Below, piece by piece: positions 1 through 14,199 of a stretch of 64,000 nucleotides of DNA. The translations under genes were made by a program, and so were the position numbers. Location: assembly GCA_037043235.1 (NCBI GenBank), contig JAWRVZ010000110.1, forward strand, positions 469,501 through 533,500, in the 5' to 3' direction. The number at the start of each line of letters is the position of its first letter. Position 1 is the first letter of the stretch. The notes beneath the pieces are model-generated. The model was given only the letters and a program-made list of their open reading frames with translations, ran no database searches and had not been told where the DNA came from. The stretch is from Rhodeus uyekii (Eukaryota > Chordata > Actinopteri > Cypriniformes > Acheilognathidae).

Positions 1-731
1 ATTTCAATTGAATTCAATATTTAATGTCCATCTATATGTTTAGTTTGCCAGAACCTTGTCTGGGCTTATTTTGGAGAAATACGTGTACGTGTATGTGCAC
101 GTGCACGTGTGTATGTTTGTGTGATGTGATGTGAACCTTGAATTTGGCTTAAGAGTCCAGGAAGTTCTCCATACTTTGCTTAGACCAAATTTGGTATTGG
201 TTTGTCTTTCCTTTCAGCAGTAAGTGACAGTAATTGCTTTATTTTCCCATTATCAAATCCCTTAACGATTATCTCAGTGTTAAAGCTTCGTATTCTATAT
301 TTGAAGTCATGACTGTTGTGTCTCTTGAGCATAAAGTTTTCCCTGCAAACAATGCGTTTGTTTCATTCAGGCGTCTCAAATAATTAATAATGCGGAGGAC
401 AACATAATCCAAAGAGACGCAGATGCATTGCCAGGAAACGAGCTGTGTGCCTCTTTCATGTGCCTCGTGCGCTCCTCCTCGCATGCTCGTCGTTCAGTCA
501 TTACCGGGCGCCGTGCCTGCGCTCCCCCGCCCTTTCCAAACTACGTCTCCACAATCGTAACTCTGAGCAAAGACGTCGAACTTCCCTCGGTCCAAACTGG
601 TGCGCGAGAGCCCTCCCCTCCTCTCTCCGTACCGCCTTTTCCGTTTGCCACCCTCGCTTGGGCTTGACCCGACTGGTGACGTAGGAGAGATTCCGTGGTG
701 CCCACAGCCGTAGGCGCGCGCTGCGCTCGGG

Positions 732-738
732 TATAAAA
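732..738 (+). promoter_or_regulatory. rtn4rl2: TATA box of rtn4rl2
   Basis: A perfect TATAAAA lies in a GC-rich stretch about 130 bases before the rtn4rl2 start codon, which fits a start of transcription near 760-770 and a short 5' UTR. A CRE-like TGACGT lies about 55 bases further upstream (near 676). No transcript data were available, so the exact start is inferred. Confidence 0.65.
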
Positions 739-865
739 TGGGCCCGGGACCCGTCATTCGGCACTCTCTCAGTCGCTCCGACTCGGGAACCAGAGCATCA
801 GCGGAGATAGCAGGGAATCAGTGGCTAAACTCCTCAGGCTAACTCGCTCTCGGCTTTGGTTCGGA

Positions 866-3177
866 ATGGAAACATCATCTTTTACGCGGAGCCAACGCTC
901 CTTTGCGCACAACTTTAAGAGTGAGTTTCTGCTTCTTAAATTTCCATCTTTTATCTGAATGTGCTTTTTAAATGCTTAACTTTACTAACTGCTCTAAGTA
1001 ATGGAAATTAATGCATTTAAAATAATACAAGAGTTTAGAATATGATCGAATTGGTTGTTGAAAATGTGCTTGGTTTTACGCATAGTCTGTTTTTGCAATT
1101 TGGTTGGAATAGATTTGGTCTTCGGTGCGTATTAATGTTTTAGTGCTTTATTTAACTCAATGGAGGTGCTTTATTTATCTTTATTTAACACTTTATTTGT
1201 AGTGTTCGCTCTAACTCTTTAGTGTAAGTGTTCGCATGTATTTAAAAGTTTAAAGTCTTCAGAACTGGAAAATATATTTAGATTCAAATTGATGGAGATA
1301 ATTTTTCTGGAGTACTCAAAACTGATAAAGTTTGTAAGTTAACTACAATCTGCAGTGATAAGTTCAACTTTAAACTTATATTATCGACGAGAGAAATTAT
1401 TTTCACAACTTACGTGGATGGAAACATGTTCGTTGTTATAATGAAGAAAACAGTTTATTATTTAGTTTATCTGTAGAAATTCGTTTTGAGACTCATTATT
1501 CTTTTTCTTCAAAAATCAGTAGTGATTATTATCTTTTGCACTTTATTTTCATAAATTAATGTATATAAGTTAAGACTTACGGAGCAGGAGAGCATGCACT
1601 TTAATGCGACTTTGTGATGTGACGCGCTCCTCTATTTCCATCAGGCGCGCTCTCGCTCTGGCTGGTTGTCTGGCTGGTCGTGGTAAAACCCGTGCCTGCG
1701 CACAACTGCCCTCACCGGTGTGTGTGTTACCCGACCCCCATGACTGTGAGCTGCCAGGCGCAGAATTTCACCATTGTGCCCCACGGCATGCCCTACGAAT
1801 CCCAGCGCGTTTTTCTGCAAAACAACCGCATCACTGAACTGAGAGTGGGGTCCTTTGCTTTTGGCACACAGGTAAGGAAGTATATGTGGGCTATATATAT
1901 GGGACACAAAATAACAATTAATATTTAGATTTGTAAATATGCATTTAAAAGATATCTGTCCTTGTCCTTGTGTAAATGACTAATTTTGTATTCTTTCTCT
2001 ATATCTTCACCTCACTACCTTTTCCTTCCTCTACCCTTTTCCTTTCCTTTCTGTCCATCAATTCATCACACAACAGGTTTTGTGGCTCTTCTCCAACAAC
2101 ATCACCTGGATTGAGGCTGGTGCATTCAGTGAGCTGCGCGATCTGGAGGAGCTTGATCTGGGTGACAACCCTAGCCTGCACCGCCTTGAGGGTGGAGCTT
2201 TCCGTGGCCTGGAGAAGCTTCAGAGCCTCCACATGCACCGCTGCCGGCTGGCCGCCCTTCCCCATGACATATTCCACAAGCTCTACAGTCTGCAGTTCCT
2301 CTACCTGCAGGAAAACCAGCTCCACTTCATCCAGGACGATCTCTTCGCCGACTTGATCAACCTCAGCCAGCTCTTCCTGCACGGCAACCGCATCCGCACT
2401 CTGTCTGAGAATGTGTTCCGTGGCCTGGTCAACCTCGATCGTCTGCTGCTGCACGACAACAGAGTCCGTCAGGTCAATCGCCGTGCTTTCCGTGACCTGG
2501 GCCGGCTGACCATGTTATTTCTCTTCAACAACTCGCTGGCAGAGCTGCCCGGTCAAGCCATGCGTGATATCTCCTCCATTGAGTTCTTGCGGCTGAACAA
2601 CAACCCCTGGGCATGCGGCTGCGAGGCTCGTCCCCTATGGGAGTTCTTCAGAGGTGCCCGTTTGTCCAGCTCCGAGGTTCTGTGCGCTTCCCCAGCTCCT
2701 CGTCGTGGACAGGACCTGCGCTTCCTGAGGGAGATGGACTTCGCTCTCTGCCCACTTCCCGACCCCGGCTCCATGGCAGGAACCACCACCACCACCTTCA
2801 GCACCAAGACTCGCTGGTGGTTCTCCAAGAACAAGCCTGTCAGCACTTCCAAGGGCATCTTTGAGAAGACCTCTGAGACCAAGGCATATCCCTACACTGG
2901 AGGAAAATCCCAACATCCCTCTATCACATCTACATCCACAAAGTATGAACTTGGAGAGGAAGAGGCTCTGCTTCCCAAGCTTGATCCAGAAGAGTATTGG
3001 GCCAACTATGGCAATGAAGATGCGGGCATCACCTCCCTGCGCTGCTTCGAGCTTGAGTGCCCTCCCGAATTTGACTCTCTGCCACCATCTTCCTCTTCGC
3101 CCTGCTCCTCTTCTTCTGTTCTCTTGCTACTCTCCATGTCTATCTTGACTGTCTGCATCCATCTTCTGTTTGGCTGA
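866..3177 (+). CDS. rtn4rl2: Reticulon-4 receptor-like 2 (Nogo receptor homologue), 3 exons
   Basis: Coding exons are 866-920, 1645-1871 and 2077-3177; all junctions are GT-AG and the frame is kept, giving 460 residues. Residues 20-32 form a hydrophobic signal peptide. A leucine-rich N-terminal cap follows (cysteines from residue 40, C-x3-C-x-C), then about eight leucine-rich repeats and a C-terminal cap beginning near residue 268 (NPWACGC). A Thr/Ser-rich stalk leads to a hydrophobic C terminus (about 437-460), typical of GPI anchoring. The LWLFSNN, LFLHGN and EEYWANYG segments fit RTN4RL2 better than RTN4RL1 or RTN4R. In the family these are GPI-anchored neuronal surface receptors that bind myelin inhibitors such as MAG. 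The human protein is 420 residues; the extra length is in the stalk. The start was chosen because exon 1 splices in frame onto the signal peptide. The a or b paralogue cannot be decided here. Confidence 0.93.
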
Positions 3178-6100
3178 ATATGTCTATATCAGAAGAACTC
3201 TCTTCCCCCTCGTTTTTCTCCTCTCTAGAGGAGGGAAAACCCTGTTTGCTCAGTTTGACTCTTCAATGCCTTGATTCCTGTTTACCATAAGCCTCACCTG
3301 TATCTTTGTTCTGTTCAGTTTGAGCCTCTAGTTCCTGATATCTAGAGGGCACTACACTGATTTAGGATACAGTGGGTAGGCAGGGAATGTTGGGCAGTAC
3401 AGGCCCTTGATGGAAAGTAATGAAAGCTGTTCACAGGGCTTGGCTAGTTAAGCAGATACTCGGTCCCTCTTTTTTCGAGGACAAGTGTATTCTAAGTCAT
3501 TTCTGTCACAGTCAGTGCAGACAGAGGATAGAATTTTCCATCTTAGGTTTACGTACAATATTTGTATGCTTTTAGACTTTTCAGCCACTCTAAGTGCTTC
3601 TATGATAGTTGTAATTATAGCTTGTGATGTCACCATGACACCCTCTTTCCAACAATGCTACAGCTCAATCTTTTCAGTAGTTACTGATAACAATAGCATA
3701 ATGAGCACATCGTTTTATTCCCATAAGGAGCAGGAGAGATCGAATGTAATATTTTCTCTATTATAACAGAAGGGTCTCAAGATCATTCAGGGCTCGAAAA
3801 GCACAAAAGAACGGCGTGCAGCAACAAAGCAGGATAGACAAAGGACAGTGGAGTGAGGAGTTTGAAAGTGTTACAACACAGCTAAATCAAGATGCACAAT
3901 GAGAGAGAGAGAGAGCACGCGCAAGAGAGCCAGAGAGTACGCACAAGAGAAGGCGAAAGATTTCATTACATCACCTACCAGCTATGACAGCAATTATCAC
4001 TTGTGTAAATATGAAGTCTTGGCAGAGGGAGCTGTAAATAGCGCTATGAAAGGCCTTATGCTTGTCACTGTTCTGAATGGCCAAGAATGTCACTGTGAGT
4101 AATGTCTGTGATATTATTCAATGGTCAGTGCATGGAAAGATCAATCAATGGCACAAGAGTGTGCAAATGTTGTTGGTTTTTTGTATATCTGTCAAAATAC
4201 TGTTAACATGTTATGTCATTACTGTAAAATACACAACCTACATTGTTCGAAGACTTTTGTTCTTTTATTCTACTTTTCAAATTCAAGTGTATCTGATTTT
4301 ATCTGGATAACAGTAAATTCCATCCTTTCTCATTTAAAGTATTGATTTAAAATCGAACCAATCAATCAACTGCTTGCAGCTAGTCAAAAAAGAGTTGGCA
4401 AAATGCTAAAACTAAGATTGAATCCAAGGCAAGCCAATGTATGGAGGACACTGTGGAAAAAGACTGTTTCTTGATGTGAACTTACTACATGGACTGGAAT
4501 ATCAGTAAAACATGCTTACTGACAGATTGGTCAACATTCAGAATAATGTCTACCATTGGTCACGGTCGTGATGAAAACAGGTGCAAAAACAGACTGTTTG
4601 GGCTGCTCTTTTTTGGCATGCTGAAGGAAATGGCCTTCTTCGCTGGCCCTTGCCTATTCCCTTTTCTTGCTCTTTCAAACCGCAACAATGAATCAAATTG
4701 CTTTAGGAAAAACAAACAGAGAGCAAGGACAAGAGGAGAGAGAAAAAGAAAAAGCACAGAAAGCAGGGGTGGATGTGGGCGGTAGAGGCGAAGAGATGGA
4801 TGAGAAAGGATGGACATGCTAGTAAAAAAGGAGAAATGCAATCTAAAGTTCAAACTTACAAATCTTTACCTACAATAGGTAAAGATCAGGAAGATGTTTT
4901 TGGGTCAACTGTTGATTCTAGCAATATCCTGTTTAGTGTTTACCCTGAGACAGCACAGAAGCTAATAATAATGGTCTATTTGTCCCAAGGATGTTTCCAT
5001 GACAAATGTGTGTCTTGTAATTGTTTTTATGACATATCTCAGCCGGACGGGTAAGGTCAAACTGCCTTGAGGTGCTCTCGAGTGACCATGTTTGTGAGGT
5101 CGCTCACAGATGACCAAAGCATTAGTTATACCTTTTTACCCAGAATGTATGCACTTGAATGTAATAATGTTAAAGAATGAGCTGGATCTTTTCACTAAAA
5201 CAAACTGAGGGACAGAAAGCATGACAAAAAAATAAATGCTTATCTGTGAATACGAAACATCTTTGGTGTGGGTGTACTTTCTTTATATCTTCATCCAGCG
5301 GCTACGACTCTACAGTACAATCTCACATGTGCCTTCTCTCCCTCTCATCTTTCAGTCTGACCTCCCTTGACTCACACAGACAGACAGACAAACAGACAGA
5401 CACACTGGTGCACACACATCTACTCCTCACAGCTTGTAAAGTTCTTTGAAGGCAACCTCATTCACTATAACATACAGTTACCATGCAACGCACTGGCTAC
5501 CATTCAGAGCCTCAATTCATTTCAGAGTTGCAGAGTATGCAAGACGTGCGCACACCGGGCATCATAACTAAACACACCCCTCAGGATGACAAAAAGGATG
5601 ATGTTATTGAAAAAGTAATCACAAAGCACTCCAGCTGTGGTATTGAATTGGTTGTTGTAAATTCAGATTCTGCAAGCCTTTCTTTCTGTTTCTTTCTTCA
5701 TTCTTTCTAAAGCTGTACTATCTTTAACAGATTGGTCTCACTGAAAGAGCTGAAAGATGCAGAGAGCTTGCTTCAGTCTCCCACCATGTGCACATGCAGG
5801 CTGATCTCACCACAAACGTCAATGCACACACACACACACACACGGTCAGAGGCTTAAGTTCTTTTTCTCTCTATTCCACAGTAAATGTCCATGAAAAGTA
5901 CTGCCAACAAGCTGTTTCATTTTCCACCCAATGTTTAATCTTCTGCCTGTTTGCATGACATCTTGCATTGAGTCCAGCCTAAATATATCAGTGTCATGTG
6001 ACTTATAATTTTGTCAAAATTTTGTAGATTCTACTATTCAACTACTATTGAATTCTGTTATTTATCTAGTATCAACTAACAAATTGAGTGAACAGTTTAT

Positions 6101-9100
6101 GGCCAATTATAATGCAATTTTTTATTTATCAGGCCTTTGAATGTAATACATCTACATCTCGACGGCCCATTTGACGAATGGAGTTGCGCAAATAGTCCCT
6201 TCACCATCCCACCCACCATCTGCATTCCCATTGGCTGTCAGCCATGCTACTTAACAATGAGACACAATGAGTTGGCTAGCATTGGGGGGTGGCGACCACG
6301 TCAATATCACTGAATATTAGTTCAAGAATGAGTCATTGAATCACATGAATGGGGGAAATGTGTGATGAAGAGACAAAAAGGGAGGGGGAACTATTTACTT
6401 TGTGTTTGTGCTTGTGTGTGTTTGTTTGCGAGTGAGTTTAAGCCTACAGGAAATTGCTCATCAGAGTGAATCTTTGGAAGTGTTGATAATCGCCCCCATG
6501 AGAAATAAATGTCAAATAAGTAAAGTTACCGGTACATATCAACAAACAGACAACCTTTAGTGTGTTGTTTAGCTTATGCAGATAGAGGTGCACACTTATG
6601 CAGAGCTGGAATTGCATTTTCTCTCTAACAAACATGATTACAAACTTATAATCACAAATCTCTCATTCCTAGCTGCTGCTGTGTTTCATTCAGTATAAAT
6701 TAGCAATCATTTTAATACATTCCCACATCTCTGTCTAGCATGCAGTTCAGCACAGCTCAAAGCTCTCTTTCTTTGCTCCAAGTTTTTTTTTTTCAAAACT
6801 CTCTTTCCTTTTGGTCTTTCCGATCGGTTTGTCGTCATCAGCTCCACTCTTACCCCTCCCTCACCAATGTTTTCCAATTCATCCTTACTTTCCCCAGCTC
6901 TTTTTGAAATGCATGTCACCTTTATCTTCATATCACCCATCTCCCCTGACACTCTCTTTTCCCTGTCTTTTGTGTTTAATTATAGGTGTTCAGAGACCAG
7001 TGCTTTGTTAAATCGTGAACCCAGGTATCCATTTGTGATTGATGCCCAGCATTTAATGATGCCCTCATTACCAGTAAAACTATCTATTGCGTGACAAAAA
7101 TAAAGAGTAGAGAGTCTACTGATTTGAGGCATCAACTCCCATTTATCTCTTAAACACTGACAGGTTTTCATCTTGTGTGTTTTGAAGTGCCTTCAGAGTA
7201 TGAATGCCATAAAACGGACTAAAATGACAGTGGCTGACGTTAAAGCTTGAAAGGGAGACTGAGACTGCAAGAGACATCAGCAGGGCTGAAATAGTGTGTG
7301 AAGCGGTGAATAAAATGCAGGGAGGAGTGAGAGGATATGTGAGATATTTGACTCACATTCTTGGCAGATTCCGGCGCCACAGACATTTGGAGAGTTTATG
7401 AATTGCGTATGCAAAGTCGCACACTTGCTCTGCTGCACACATACACAATCATTTAGCCCTAATCACACTTTCGCAGAGCGCTGCACTCTTCCCGCAGTGA
7501 GGCAGACGGTTTTAAAATGGAGTGCGTCATCGCTCTCATCACTGGACCGTACACGTGCCTCCCCTGCCTGCATATCAATCTAACACACATACCTGCACCA
7601 ACTGTCTGATGATACTTCTTTCTTTAAGGTGAAACTTAAGAAATGCCTTTATATGTAAACTTGGAGTGTGTGTGTGTGCATGGCTCTTTTAGAAAACCTA
7701 ATGAGCTGCCTTCTAAGGCTACACAATCCAATCTCACTGCCAATTTAGTATGAAATCAAACAATGTGAACCCAACACCTATAACTGTTACTGAGGCATAA
7801 GCAGATTGTACAATTGAGATTGTATGAACTCATACGAATTAGCCATCAATTCACCACAACATAAAAGAGTTACAAATTGCCATGAGATTGTGTTGGGCAA
7901 CATCCTAATCAGAATGGAACTTAATCAGTGACCTACTTTGCAAAGGCTGCAAATGCTTTGCAAAGGCAGCAACTATCCATACTACACAAATAGTGCTCTA
8001 CTCATGATATGACACACATACTTTTAAATTAGACTCTGTATTCAATAAAAACTTACTTCTCTACTGAAGTGCTTGAAGGATTGGGGCCAAGAAATTTGTT
8101 AGTTTCAACTTGGGCGACTCTTCAACTATGGTAACTTTTGGCTCTGAGGGTATTTAAAAGATAAACTTAACACTTTCAAACTCATACTAGTTCATTTAGT
8201 AAGTTCTAACGACAACAACCAACATTAAAAATGAATCAAAGGAGAATTATGTCAGTTCCATCATTATGTATTGTGTTTAATCTATTTCTGTTGTGGAAAT
8301 GACAGTGGTGGAAATGACATTTTTAACATTTTTGGAATAAAATGACAGACTACATTGTTTTACAAGGGCTAATTTCCTAACTAGAATCATATGTATGCTT
8401 AATACATATAATTAAACAATAGGTTTTGCACTTCTTGCATAATTTTAAAAAATAACTGCTTGATTGAAAATGACCTACAATAAAATGTTCTCTATTTATC
8501 TTGATATTCCTATTTTTTTTCCCAAGCATGCTCTTCACTGACACTCTCCTTGGCAACCAGTTGAACTAACTTCACAAAATAACTTTATTAGTAGCAAAAC
8601 TATAGAAACCAAAGTTGAAGAAACACCCACTTAGAATTTACAGTTCTTTACCATTTTTGTTTTATTACCTTTCCAATGTCATCTGTCCTTTGCATATTAT
8701 GTATTAGGGATATTTGCATGATATATGTATGTGAGTGTATGTCTTTTTTGCGAGTGTACTAAAGATAGATTAAGAATGAGAAAAATGGTTGCAACAGCAA
8801 CCTACTCGCTCCGCTCCAAGTGGGATTTGAACCGTTATTTCATGCATGGGAGGCGGGTGCACTAACAAGTGCATTAAAAACCACAACCTGTAGCATCAGT
8901 CGCTATGCGACTCTTGAGGGCAGGAGTGAGGTTTACTCGCAGAGCTATAACTAGTTGGCATCTGTTACACAACTCCATCATCTGGAACTTTTGACTGGAG
9001 TTGGTTTTGGGTAATTGACACGACATCTTATAAGGCTTGAAATGTTGTGAAAAATGTGAAATTCAGGCTAAAATGGACCCAAAGGTTATGTATGAAGCCA

Positions 9101-10683
9101 GCTGCCACTGTGCCACAGAATACAGGAGTGTCACTGACTAAGTGCTCTAAATCTACTAGTACCATCTGCTTGCACTTATTTCTTCAAAGCTAGATCAAGC
9201 ACACTTGTTTGAATTAACAACCAAATCAGGATCCCACCGTGTGTGAGTGGATATGAGAATAGTGGAGCATGTGGAGCAGTGGAGATGAGATGCACGCTTT
9301 CATCTGAGGCCGTTCACGCAAGATGTGCTCTTGCATTCAAAACAGCTTGACAGAGTCAGTCTCCAGACGCATCTAAAAGCTATTTATAACTTTATATGAC
9401 ATCTTAAAAATCCATCACTTATGGCAGAATATCCTGAGGGTCTGACAGCAGCTAAAATATGCACTTTGCTTTAAATCTTGATGTAAAAAAAGATGCCCAC
9501 ATTGGTTCTCAAATTTATTTTAATTCATTTAAAATACTTCTCATATTTCTGTCGCACTATATCAGGTGAGAAGAAAAGTCCTGTGAAGATCTTTTTTGCT
9601 TCTCATCGACCCACACTATACTATTAATACATTTTCACCAAACAGTTGATGACGAAACAGATGAACAAATTAAGCGTCATCCATTTTTTTCCTTCTTTTG
9701 GCAATCCTTTGATTCCACATCCAATCATAATCAGTCAGACACTGGCACCCACTAATACACTCATTTGAACATTCATCCAGCTTTTTTTCTTTTCTTATTG
9801 TGCTGTGAATGCTCAGAGCTTTTTGTGATGAAGCTATAGTCACAGACTTTTGTGTGATTTCCAAAGTTTGAGACATCTCTATATTCAATATCATCTGCAG
9901 CCACCAGCATCACTGACTCACGTCACAGTCAATAAAAACAGAAGCTAGATGTCTGTCTACATGATTGTCACTGTCTGTAAAAGTTAAAAAAAATCACTAT
10001 TCTGTAATACTGCTCGCATCCTCACAATTATTAGAAGTTCAAGGAAGTTTCAATAAAAATGCTTTGTACTGCTTTGAAATGTTTTACATTATATCTATTT
10101 TTTATGTGACAATAGATTTACAAACATGAGTCAGTTGTTAAAAGTGGGCAAAATCTAAATCAGTTTTTTTTAAGCCAACACTGTTGTAACCTTCCATTTT
10201 CCATAACCCTATGCTGTGTCATATCTGATACAAAAAAAATTATAGAACCTCTAAACTATCAATATGATCAAAACTTTGCTGAAACCTGTCATACACAAAC
10301 TTCTACATGCCTTCTGTCACGTGATTGATAGTTTATACATTTTTACAGATTAAAAGGTCTTTTAGAATAATTCTAAAGATGCCGTTTCCAGGTAGTGGTA
10401 TGTTACTTTTTGCTGTTTACATTTACAGATATCATTTGTAAATTATATATACAAAGTTTACATGTAAAATTTCACAGCAAAAGGTATAACAACAAGAATA
10501 CATATCATATTGTTTGTAATATTTCAGTATCTCTTAGTCATCACTTAAGCATCACTCTCAATCCCCCCCAGGTATTAACTCTATGTAGCAAGATGTCTAT
10601 GTTTGAATCCCCAACATATCAGAAAGAATGATACACACAGTACACATCACACAATTCACGAGTTCACACTTACAAATGATTCA
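3178..10683. other. rtn4rl2 3' flank and intergenic DNA, no gene seen
   Basis: The 3' UTR of rtn4rl2 must begin here, but I see no AATAAA close to the stop; the first clear one is near 5229, so the poly(A) site is unplaced. The rest is AT-rich with short simple repeats: GA near 3900-3915, CAGACA near 5380-5400 and CA near 5829-5842. ORFs are all short and lack family signatures. A reverse-strand tRNA-like B box at about 8822-8833 hints at an old SINE. Confidence 0.5.
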
Positions 10684-10990
10684 GGAGCAATAAATGGTAA
10701 GCGTATTTGGCGTGCTGTCCGAGGAGAGGGCTCCGAGCTCGGTATTTAGCCCGAACCTGGAGCACCCCCCCGTATCCTGACTTTGATAGGAACAATTAAG
10801 TGTGAGGAGTTGGGGTGGTGGAGGGATGCCGAAAAATGTCAAAGAGCTGTAGGTGAGTCAAACATGTCTATATATATACATGCTTCCTCTCCTGCTGATA
10901 GGATCAGGTGTAATTGCTGATGACGTGTTGATAGTGTTAATCATTTGAACGTGCTCCTCCCGAACTTTGTTAATAAAACATCATTAAAAA
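10684..10990. repeat. Unclassified interspersed repeat 5' of the LINE
   Basis: This GC-richer block with C runs and an AATAAA-containing tail is unlike the AT-rich surroundings and resembles dispersed fish repeats. The LINE next to it has inserted into its A-rich tail. I cannot assign a family without a repeat library. Confidence 0.35.
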
Positions 10991-11002
10991 TCAAATAAAT
11001 AT

Positions 11003-14000
11003 TGTTGTTCGTCCGTCGTTGTCGACGATGACCAAAGACATCACTTAGGTAGTGAAGAAAGTGGGGTAGGGTGTGTCCGGCTGTGGCTGATAAGTCCGAT
11101 GCGACCTCGGAAGACTCTGCCGCATGTCGGGCATATGTGGTCTGCTGTAGCTGAGGGCAAGGTGTTATGTCTGGATTTTCGCAGCTCACGTTTCCATTGA
11201 GCCTCAGCAATCCTGCTTTGCTCGTAAAAGGTGGCACCTTGGCTGGTGCAGCAACGCCAGGTTGATCGGTCTAGCGCTACTGTCTCCCAGGTGCTGGAGT
11301 TAATCCCAAAGCTCTTAAGAGCAGTTTTAAGTGTCCTTAAAGCGTTTTCTTTGACCTCCGTGTGATCGCTTGCCCTCTGCCAGTTCACCATAGAAAAGCC
11401 TCTTGGGGAGGCGTGTGTCAGGCATCCGAACCAGGTGTCCTGCCCATCTGACTTGAGCTTTCCTCAACAAGGTGTGAACACTAGGAAGATCGGCTCTAGA
11501 AAGTACCTCTGTGTCTGGAACTTTGTCTTGCCAGGAGATTTTTAGCAGCTTTCTCAGGCAGTTCATGTGGAAGCGATGTAGTTTCTTGGCATGACGTGCA
11601 TAGACTGTCCATGTCTCACAAGCATACAGTAAGGTGGGCAGCACAACTGCTCGGTACACTTTCAGCTTGGTGACCAACTTGATGCCTCTCCTCTCCCACA
11701 CTGACTCACTTAGCCTTCCAAATGCTGAGCTAGCCTTGGCTATCCGCAATTCAACTTCATCATCGATGTTCACTGATCTGGAAAGCATGCTGCCAAGGTA
11801 GGTGAATTTGTCAACAGTTTTCAGGGGTTCTCCTTCCACGGTGATGATCGGTTCCACATATGGTTTCTGCGGGGCGGGTTGGTGTAAGACTTCGGTCTTC
11901 TTGGTGCTGATGGTGAGACCAAAGCTTCTGCAGGCATTGAAAAAGCAGTTCATGCTCTGCTGCATCTTGTCCTCTGTGGCGGCATTGAGAGCGCAGTCAT
12001 CTGCAAACAGGAAGTCGCACACAGAGTCCTCTTTCACCTTGCTCTTTGCTTGTAGCCTCCGTAGGTTGAAGAGTTTGCCATCAGTCCTGAACCTGATCTT
12101 TATTTTGGTTTCTTCGTCATTGCAGAAGGCATCTGACAGCATTGCCGAAAACATCATGCTGAAGAGCGTAGGCGCGAGAACACAGCCCTGCTTGACTCCG
12201 TTGGTGACTGGGAACGCATCAGAGGAATCGCCATCATCCAGTACTCGAGCAAGCATGCCATCGTGGAACTGTCGTACCATGTTGATGAACTTGTCTGGAC
12301 AGCCAAATCTTCCAGAGTCCTTCGCGGCTGACAGTGTCAAAGGCTTTGGTCAGGTCAACGAACGTTGTATAGAGATCTCTGTTCTGCTCCTGACACTTCT
12401 CCTGGAGTTGACGGGCGGCGAAGATCATGTCAACTGTCCCACGTCCTTTTCTGAAGCCACATTGACTCTCTGGCAGGTGTCCATCTTCCATGTGCTGTGT
12501 GAGCCGGTTTAGGAGGACTCTAGCGAGGATCTTGCCGGCAGTGGCAAGGAGTGAGATTCCACGGTGGTTATCACAGGACTGCCTGTTTCCTTTCCTCTTG
12601 TAGAGATGGACAATGGAGGCATCCTTGAACTCCTGGGGAATAATTTCCTGTTGCCATATAGTTTGGAAGAGCTCGGTTAGCTTGTGTACCAGGACTGATC
12701 CTCCTGCCTGGTAAATTTCAGCTGGAATGGAGTCAGAGCCGGGAGCCTTGCCATTAGAGAGCAGCTTAATTGCTTTCTGCACTTCTGATTCTGTTGGGGG
12801 CTCTGCCAGGGATGTATTGATTTTGAACTGTGGCATGCGAGCGATGGCTTCGTCATTAATGGAGGAAGGCATGTTCAAAACATTATTGAAGTGATCTGCC
12901 CATCTTTCCAGGATAGCTTTTTTCTCAGTGAGCAGAGTGGTTCCATCTGCACTTAGTAATGGAGAAGTACCAGAGGACTGTGGCCCATAGATGGTCTTAA
13001 GAGCATCATAGAAGCGCTTGGAGTTGTTGCTGTCAGCGTACTTCTGTATCTCATCTGCCTTGTTGCTGAGCCAGGAGTCCTGCATTTCTCTTAGCTCTCA
13101 GCACTTGTCGCACACGAGCTTGATCGGTACAACATACACATCGCAGCTCTGAGTGAAACCAGGTTTGCGAATGAAGGTCAGCTGACAGAGGCTAAGGCCG
13201 GATACACATTCTTTTGGAGTGGCCGCAGGAGCGAAGAGCGTCGTGAAGCAGGGGTGGGCTTTGCCATCAGATCGTATTTGATCAATAAGCTAAGTAGCCT
13301 CCCCAAAGGAATCAACGAGCGGCTCATGCATATGCGGCTCCCCCTTAAAGGAAAGCACCACGCCACCATCATTAGTGCGTATGCTCCCACCATGACAAAC
13401 CCAGAAGAGACCAAAGACAAGTTCTACGAAGACTTGGAGGCTCTCATAACATCTATACACAAAGAAGACAAGCTCATAATTCTCGGAGATTTCAATGCCA
13501 GAGTTGGTACAGATTGTCAGGTATGGAAGGGAGTCATTGGGAGAAATGGAGTCGGCAAAAGCAACAGTAACGGACATCTCTTACTGAAGACCTGTGCAGC
13601 GCATGACCTCCTCATCACCAACACAGTCTTCCGTCTACCCAACCGTAAAAAGACGTCCTGGATGCACCCACGCAGCAAGCACTGGCACCTAATAGACTAT
13701 GTTATAGTCAGGAGACGGGACAGGCAGGATGTCAGGGTGACAAAGGCAATGTGTGGTGCAGAATGCTGGACCGACCATAAACTCATCATCTCTAAAGTCA
13801 ACATGCGCATCCAGCCTATGCGGCGCCCTCAAGGAAAAAAGATTAACAAGCGACTGAATGTTACAAAGCTGGAACAGCACTCTGTGCGTCAAAGTCTCTG
13901 TGAGGACCTGGACAGCAAGCTGAGACAACTCAACCTAGGCTCAAACAGAGTGGAAGAGGACTGGACAGCCCTCAGGGATATAGTGTATAGCACTTCTCTC

Positions 14001-14199
14001 ACTCATCTGGGCCAGAATACTCGTAAACACCAGGACTGGTTCGATGAAAATGATGAAGCAATCCAGAAGCTGCTCGACGAGAAGCGCCAAGTCCACAGAG
14101 ACCTTCAGCATGACACTTCATCTGCCTCCAAAAAAGCAGCCTTCAAATCCATCAAAAGCAAGGTGCGGGCAAAGCTAAGAGAAATGCAGGACTCCTGGC
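11003..14199 (-). mobile_element. Non-LTR retrotransposon (APE endonuclease/RT LINE), 5'-inverted copy
   Basis: One LINE insertion of about 3.2 kb is bounded by a 12-bp duplication TCAAATAAATAT (10991-11002 and 14200-14211). The 3' part (11003-13096) reads on the minus strand and holds reverse transcriptase with the FADD catalytic box, then a C2H2 finger near the C terminus. The 5' part (13097-14202) reads on the plus strand and holds the apurinic-type endonuclease. The two parts therefore face opposite ways, as in LINE twin-priming. A 30-base stretch encoding LREMQDSWL occurs in both parts (13067-13096 minus, 14173-14202 plus), showing they were once continuous. The copy is dead: 5' truncated, and frameshifted near 12320 and 11335. 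The LINE clade is not assigned. Confidence 0.9.
11041..13096 (-). pseudogene. LINE reverse transcriptase segment, frameshifted
   Basis: Three overlapping minus-strand frames (13085-12234, 12340-11327, 11391-11041) together make a LINE ORF2 C-terminal half. Visible RT signatures include GKAPGSDSIPAE, SQCGFRKGRGT, the TFVDLTKAFD box and FLFADDCALN. A single C-x2-C...H-x3-H finger (CPTCGRVF) follows close to the stop. The first frameshift near 12320 looks like a short deletion after GLWKI; the second near 11335 is a one- or two-base loss. No functional product is expected. Confidence 0.88.

Noticed and set aside
1999..2454. Minus-strand ORF of 151 codons rich in Glu, Val and Leu
   Set aside because: It is the antisense shadow of the rtn4rl2 leucine-rich repeats and has no splice or start support.
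5829..5842. CRISPR-like or other spaced direct repeats in CA and CAGACA tracts
   Set aside because: They are plain microsatellites without spacers.
11802..12512. Plus-strand ORF of 236 codons
   Set aside because: It is the antisense of the LINE reverse transcriptase.
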